DNA from: Cyclobacteriaceae bacterium
Lineage (GTDB): Bacteria > Bacteroidota > Bacteroidia > Cytophagales > Cyclobacteriaceae
Assembly (NCBI GenBank): GCA_030589835.1
Contig: JAUUZS010000112.1
Coordinates: 1 to 9,739 of the forward strand
Direction of reading: 5' to 3'
DNA: 9,739 nucleotides
Shown here piece after piece: positions 5,856 through 9,739 of this stretch. Under the pieces are notes generated by a model, which had not been told where the DNA came from, did not search any database, and saw nothing but the letters and a program-made list of their open reading frames with translations. Within the stretch, counting starts at the first letter, position 1. The number at the start of each line of letters is the position of its first letter. Position numbers and translations under genes: made by a program.

Positions 5856-7742
5856 TCAATAGGCCCGGACCATCTTACCTTCCATATAATTCACAAAAGC
5901 CTTATTCACTACTTTATTCCCTCCTGGTGTAGGATAGTTACCAGTAAAGTACCAGTCTCCCAAATGTTTAGGGCATGCCTTATGTAAATTATCTACGGTT
6001 TGATAGACGATCTCCACTTGAGCTTTCAAATGATTTGGAGTAACAATTTCTCCGATTTTGGCCGAAATCTCATCATCAGTAAATGGCGCATAAATCTCCT
6101 TTACATAATTCGGCGCTTCCTTTTGACTGATGCTGGCAATGCACTTGTTATATACCTCATCAAGCAGGCTATCCATCTTCCTATCCTTTATCAAGGCAAT
6201 AACAGCCCTGAAAGCAACGAAATCCTTCATTTTTGACATATCAATACCGTAACAGTCCGGAAAACGAATCTGTGGCGCTGAGGATACGACAATAATTTTC
6301 TTTGGATGTATTTTATCCAGCAAAAATAAAATGCTCTTTTCAAGGGTAGTTCCCCGCACAATAGAATCATCCAGGATCACTATAGAATCCTTGTCCTTTC
6401 TTACCACTTCGTAGGTAGTATCATAAACGTGACCTACCAGCTCGTCCCTGTGCTCGTCGTCAGTAATAAATGTTCTTAATTTGGCGTCTTTCGTAATGAT
6501 TTTTTCCACACGAGGTCTGAAATCAAGGATATCCTCTATATTGTCTAAAGTGGGTTTTCCATCAATCAACACATCTTTCCTTCTTGTAGAAAGATAATTT
6601 TCCAGACCCTCGATCATTCCTAAAAAGGCCGTTTCAGCCGTATTTGGTATATAGGAAAAAATAGCATTTTTCAGATCAAAATTAATGGACTTCAGTATTT
6701 GTGGCAATAAAAGCCTGCCTAGCGCTTTTCTTTCCCTATAGATGTCAGGATCAGTCCCCCTAGAAAAATATATGCGCTCAAAGCTGCATGATTTCTTTTC
6801 AAGAGGGTCTAGAAATTTCTCTTCCGATACTTCCCCACCCTTATTAATGATCAGAGCATGGCCAGGTTTTATTTCATGAATATCAGCATAATCGACATTA
6901 AATGCAGTCATTATTGGCGGCTTTTCAGATGCCACTACCACTACTTCATCGTCCATATAATAATATGCCGGCCGAATACCCGATGGATCCCGGGCTACAA
7001 ATGATGCTCCATGCCCTACGACGCCTGCCATGGCATATCCTCCATCAAAATCTTTACATGCCCTTCGCAACACATTTCCAAGATCCAATTCGTTTTCTAT
7101 GATCTCAGTAATTGCTTCATTACTGTATTGCTCTTTATACTTATCAAAAAGATCCTGGTTTTCGAGATCCAGAAAATGCCCGATCTTTTCCATGACGGTA
7201 ACGGTATCAACTTTGTCCTTGGGGTGCTGACCGAGATCCAGTAAAATGGAAAACAACTCATCGACATTGGTAAGATTAAAGTTTCCGGCAACGGCAAGAT
7301 TTCTGCTACGCCAATTATTTTGCCTTAGCATAGGGTGGGTGCTTTCTATACTGTTTGCCCCATGGGTGCCATACCTGAGATGGCCCAGCCAAACAGTACC
7401 GGTAAAAGGCACATTTTGCTTCAGCCATTTAGCATCAGTAAATTTATCAGGAAACGACTTTTTTACCTTTTTATATTTCCTATTTATTTTTTTGAATATG
7501 GTGGCAATGGGTTGCTGATCTATTGATCTATAGCGGCTTATGTAGCGGACACCTGGTTTTACATCTACTTTTATGTTCACCACGCCGGCACCATCCTGAC
7601 CACGATTATGCTGCTTTTCCATAAGCAAATACAATTTGCTGGCTGCATACGCAGGTGTACCGTACTTTTGGAGGTAATAATCGAGTGGTTTGCGCAGACG
7701 AATCATCGCAATACCACATTCATGCTTTATAAAATCACTCAT
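5856..7742 (-). CDS. Long PurF-like glutamine amidophosphoribosyltransferase
   Basis: A 628-residue cytoplasmic protein with an N-terminal Ntn glutaminase domain and a C-terminal type I phosphoribosyltransferase domain, as in PurF, which makes phosphoribosylamine from PRPP and glutamine. Visible marks are HECGIA (7-12) with nucleophile Cys9, HNRGQDGAG (45-53), LGHLRYGTHG (119-128), AGNFNLTN (152-159), RDPSGIRP (251-258), CSFERIYFSRG (319-329), the PRPP loop IVILDDSIVRGTT (454-466) and DCYGIDMS (496-503). Canonical PurF is about 470-510 residues; extra sequence includes a basic stretch at about 83-100 and long linkers. Eight residues precede Cys9, so it must be processed to expose the nucleophile. 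The oxyanion-hole Gly appears replaced by Phe155. Only two of the four Bacillus-type cluster cysteines have counterparts (Cys319, Cys497). I recall similar long proteins in Bacteroidota alongside a canonical PurF, so this may be a paralogue. The start is ATG behind a strong promoter. Confidence 0.88.
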   Translation of the reverse strand: MSDFIKHECGIAMIRLRKPLDYYLQKYGTPAYAASKLYLLMEKQHNRGQDGAGVVNIKVDVKPGVRYISRYRSIDQQPIATIFKKINRKYKKVKKSFPDKFTDAKWLKQNVPFTGTVWLGHLRYGTHGANSIESTHPMLRQNNWRSRNLAVAGNFNLTNVDELFSILLDLGQHPKDKVDTVTVMEKIGHFLDLENQDLFDKYKEQYSNEAITEIIENELDLGNVLRRACKDFDGGYAMAGVVGHGASFVARDPSGIRPAYYYMDDEVVVVASEKPPIMTAFNVDYADIHEIKPGHALIINKGGEVSEEKFLDPLEKKSCSFERIYFSRGTDPDIYRERKALGRLLLPQILKSINFDLKNAIFSYIPNTAETAFLGMIEGLENYLSTRRKDVLIDGKPTLDNIEDILDFRPRVEKIITKDAKLRTFITDDEHRDELVGHVYDTTYEVVRKDKDSIVILDDSIVRGTTLEKSILFLLDKIHPKKIIVVSSAPQIRFPDCYGIDMSKMKDFVAFRAVIALIKDRKMDSLLDEVYNKCIASISQKEAPNYVKEIYAPFTDDEISAKIGEIVTPNHLKAQVEIVYQTVDNLHKACPKHLGDWYFTGNYPTPGGNKVVNKAFVNYMEGKMVRAY

Positions 7743-7759
7743 ATTCCAAAATCAAGGTG

Positions 7760-7790
7760 CAAATTTAAGAGATATTAAAAGACGATCAAA
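7760..7790 (-). promoter_or_regulatory. Promoter of the PurF-like gene (Bacteroidota consensus)
   Basis: On the minus strand TTTG (7787-7790) is followed after 19 bases by TAAATTTG (7760-7767). This is an exact match to the TTTG-N19-TAnnTTTG promoter described for the Bacteroidota primary sigma factor. The ATG is 18 bases past the -7 box, so the leader is about ten bases long. The site also supports the chosen start codon and the phylum assignment. Confidence 0.75.
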
Positions 7791-7804
7791 AAAAACCTTT
7801 CATT

Positions 7805-8003
7805 GTCCGGCGACTTTGTGGGATGTACGTGCCGAGATCCTATATTACATGCGTTGATACATCAATATGGAGCAAAATTTATTTCCATTATTTTTTCGGT
7901 TCTACCCTGAGCCTGCCTGCCTCGGGCTTAATGGAAGATAGTAAGTATTGTCAGAAGTCGCCAGACTGCAGGTGAGGAAGGGAAGACCGAAGTTTTCCAT
8001 TAA
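7805..8003. repeat. Cluster of inverted repeats in the gap before the GH13 gene
   Basis: GTCCGGCGACTT (7805-7816) is matched in inverted orientation by AAGTCGCCAGAC (7955-7966), 11 of 12. TTCCATTA occurs at 7883-7890 and again at 7995-8002, with its complement TAATGGAA at 7929-7936 between them, so the middle copy can pair with either flank; with the right copy the match is nine bases (7928-7936 with 7995-8003). A small hairpin, CCTGAG (7906-7911) with CTCGGG (7921-7926), lies inside the first pair around repeated CCTG units. It may be a decayed intergenic repeat or a leader structure; the function is unknown. Confidence 0.4.
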
Positions 8004-8196
8004 AATAACAGTAGTTTCGATTAATTTTATAATGCGTTGAAATCAGGTTTTGTTTATTTTAGCATCAGGATACACTTAGGTACCGTATTATGGCAGAAAT
8101 ATTAGAGGGATTGGAATACATTCGGAATTTAATAATCAGCCTATTTTATAGTCCTTTTCACAAAAAATGATTTTCGTCAAACTTAATCCTTAAATA

Positions 8197-9739
8197 ATGG
8201 CATTTCCTTCTTATTTCAAGTCTGTCCTTTGCCTAACTGCGGCCATATTATTCATGTTTGCTACCCTATCATTAGCAAAAGAAGATATCAAACCGACTAT
8301 TGAACCGGCAATTTTTACCTTCGATACGGAAATCACAATTACCTATGACGTGACAGGCAATACGCTTGCTGAATTGAGCAATACATGGATTTGGGTCTGG
8401 ATACCCGACAAGAGCATCGATGCAAAGTACAATATTAACCCCGCCTCCGACAATCCTTCCTTATCCGACATGGCTCAATTCACCAAATCAACTGCAAGCA
8501 ATAAGACCACCTTTTCCATCACCTTTACACCTAAGGACTTTTTTGACGGGGATATCAGCAAAGAAACCAGGTTGGGAATGCTACTGAAAGGTGACGACTG
8601 GGAAAATGGGCAAACCACCGATTATTTCGCTGATCTTTCAGAAGATAAATTCACGGCCTTGCTTACAAAACCAGAGTTGAATCCTGCATTCTTATCCACA
8701 GGTGAAACATTAGAAATAACCTCCGTATCTACTGAACTCGCAGACTTTGCGCTGACAATCAATGGTGTTGAGGTAAACACACAAAACAATATTTCCAATT
8801 ATTCCTATACACATACTGCTACTGAGACTGAGGGCATTGTTCCGTGTACCCTTCATGTTAGCAGTATCGCCTCTGTGGAAGACACAATAATTAGCTTCCG
8901 GTATGTGATCCGTACCGCAACGGTAGAACAACCACGACCTGCGGAAATTATATCGGGAATTAACTATAATAATGAAGATGATACTAAAGTAACTTTATGC
9001 CTCCTTGCACCAATGAAATCTTCTGTTTATGTGCTCGGTGATTTTAATAACTACTCATTTTCGCCAGAATACCAGATGTTTAAAGATGGGGAATATTTCT
9101 GGCTTGAAATAAACGGTTTAATCCCAGGGAAAGAATATGCATTCCAATATCTGGTAGATGAGTCTGTTTATGTGGCAGATCCTTATGCTGATAAAATACT
9201 AGATCCGGATGATAAATGGATACCAGCATCAATTTATCCCAATTTGATCACCTTCCCGGAGGAGTCTATAAAAAATAGTTGGTACTTCAATAGATTATCC
9301 ATCATTCAAACAGGACAGCAGGATTATGCATGGAAAAATGACCATTATTCAAGACCGGGAAAAGACAATCTTATCATATATGAATTATTAATCCGGGATT
9401 TTTTTGATGAGCATAACAGAAGTTACACTAGTCTTATCGATACCATCACATACTTCAAAAACCTGGGGGTCAATGCCATAGAGCTAATGCCTGTTCAAGA
9501 ATTTAATGGAAACAACTCCTGGGGCTATAATCCTACGTTTATGTTTGCCCCGGATAAAGCATATGGAACGAAAAACAAACTGAAGGAATTTATTGATGTG
9601 GCTCATGAACATGGAATTGCAGTTATTCTCGATGTGGTTTTCAATCATCAGGACGTGCCAAATCCATACGCCGCCATGTATTTTGATTTTAGCGATGGCG
9701 CGTTTAAGCCAACTGCAGATAATCCATGGTTCAATGTAG
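8197..9739 (+). CDS. Secreted GH13 alpha-amylase-like glycoside hydrolase, N-terminal 514 residues (cut by window edge)
   Basis: The frame is open from ATG 8197 to the last base, so the 3' part is missing. Residues 1-27 form a signal peptide (hydrophobic core about 9-26, likely cut after TLSLA), so the enzyme is exported. Two beta-sandwich domains follow (about 30-155, with WIWVWIP at 64-70, and about 156-243), of the kind found at the N terminus of Bacteroidota amylases. A CBM48-like module covers about 256-340 (VYVLGDFNNY 277-286, EYAFQYLVD 313-321, VADPYADKILDP 326-337). The GH13 barrel starts near 392, with IYELLIRDF (394-402), LGVNAIELMPV (423-433), SWGYNP (441-446), FAPDKAYGT (450-458) and conserved region I DVVFNH (479-484). 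The catalytic Asp, Glu and Asp lie beyond the window, so activity cannot be confirmed. Starch or glycogen is the likely substrate. A C-terminal type IX secretion tag is expected by analogy but not seen. There is no Shine-Dalgarno sequence. Confidence 0.92.
   Translation, partial: MAFPSYFKSVLCLTAAILFMFATLSLAKEDIKPTIEPAIFTFDTEITITYDVTGNTLAELSNTWIWVWIPDKSIDAKYNINPASDNPSLSDMAQFTKSTASNKTTFSITFTPKDFFDGDISKETRLGMLLKGDDWENGQTTDYFADLSEDKFTALLTKPELNPAFLSTGETLEITSVSTELADFALTINGVEVNTQNNISNYSYTHTATETEGIVPCTLHVSSIASVEDTIISFRYVIRTATVEQPRPAEIISGINYNNEDDTKVTLCLLAPMKSSVYVLGDFNNYSFSPEYQMFKDGEYFWLEINGLIPGKEYAFQYLVDESVYVADPYADKILDPDDKWIPASIYPNLITFPEESIKNSWYFNRLSIIQTGQQDYAWKNDHYSRPGKDNLIIYELLIRDFFDEHNRSYTSLIDTITYFKNLGVNAIELMPVQEFNGNNSWGYNPTFMFAPDKAYGTKNKLKEFIDVAHEHGIAVILDVVFNHQDVPNPYAAMYFDFSDGAFKPTADNPWFNV

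Larger units (their letters stand above)
7743..8196. other. 454-base intergenic gap between divergent genes; inverted repeats, no supported gene
   Basis: The left end holds the promoter of the PurF-like gene. The middle (about 7800-8005) is locally GC-richer and carries the inverted repeats listed separately. The right end should hold the promoter of the GH13 gene. The best box found is TATTTTAG at 8055-8062 (7 of 8 to TAnnTTTG) with TTG at 8037-8039, but the spacing of 15 is too short, so this is weak. A 26-codon open frame (8090-8170, beginning MAEILEGLEY) precedes the GH13 start by 26 bases and may be chance. Confidence 0.5.

Noticed and set aside
6902..7518. Several plus-strand open frames opposite the PurF-like gene
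   Set aside because: All are antisense shadows of a single intact 628-codon gene with clear catalytic motifs.
8710..8931. Minus-strand open frame inside the GH13 gene
   Set aside because: It is antisense to the intact signal-peptide-bearing GH13 frame, which continues to the window end.

Overview
The window looks like ordinary chromosome of a member of the Bacteroidota, most likely a free-living Cytophagales-type organism. The evidence is: moderately AT-rich DNA; start codons mostly without a Shine-Dalgarno sequence and with A/T-rich leaders; Bacteroidota promoter elements (TTTG ... TAnnTTTG), one of them perfect; a three-gene proton-translocating transhydrogenase; the long (about 630 aa) PurF-like protein; and a secreted GH13 enzyme with the N-terminal beta domains usual for Bacteroidota amylases. 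I cannot name the genus.

Layout. At 1-2120 (+) is the end of a pnt operon: the C-terminal part of pntAA, then pntAB and pntB, closed by a strong hairpin at 2161-2203. Converging on it at 2293-3756 (-) is a PLP-dependent beta-eliminating lyase of the tyrosine phenol-lyase/tryptophanase family with its own terminator at 2244-2280. After a 331-base gap with a sharp base-composition step come thiL at 4088-5128 (-) and, divergently, an A-type Fe-S carrier (IscA/HesB family) at 5361-5687 (+), which share a 232-base promoter region. A long PurF-like amidotransferase lies at 5856-7742 (-) behind a textbook promoter. A 454-base gap with several inverted repeats follows. From 8197 to the window edge runs the first 514 codons of a secreted GH13 alpha-amylase-like enzyme, whose 3' end lies outside the window.

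Apart from the pnt operon, the genes appear to be single transcription units. They cover central metabolism: NADPH supply by transhydrogenase, thiamine diphosphate synthesis, Fe-S assembly, purine or PRPP-amidotransferase chemistry, amino-acid beta-elimination and starch/glycogen breakdown. They do not look like one pathway.

I found no phage, transposase, CRISPR, RNA gene, toxin-antitoxin or defence cassette, and no convincing new system. The points most worth a second look are enzyme-level: the lyase keeps tyrosine phenol-lyase substrate residues but has lost usually invariant cofactor-pocket residues; the PurF-like protein departs from canonical PurF at the oxyanion hole and the Fe-S ligands; and two intergenic gaps carry unexplained structure.
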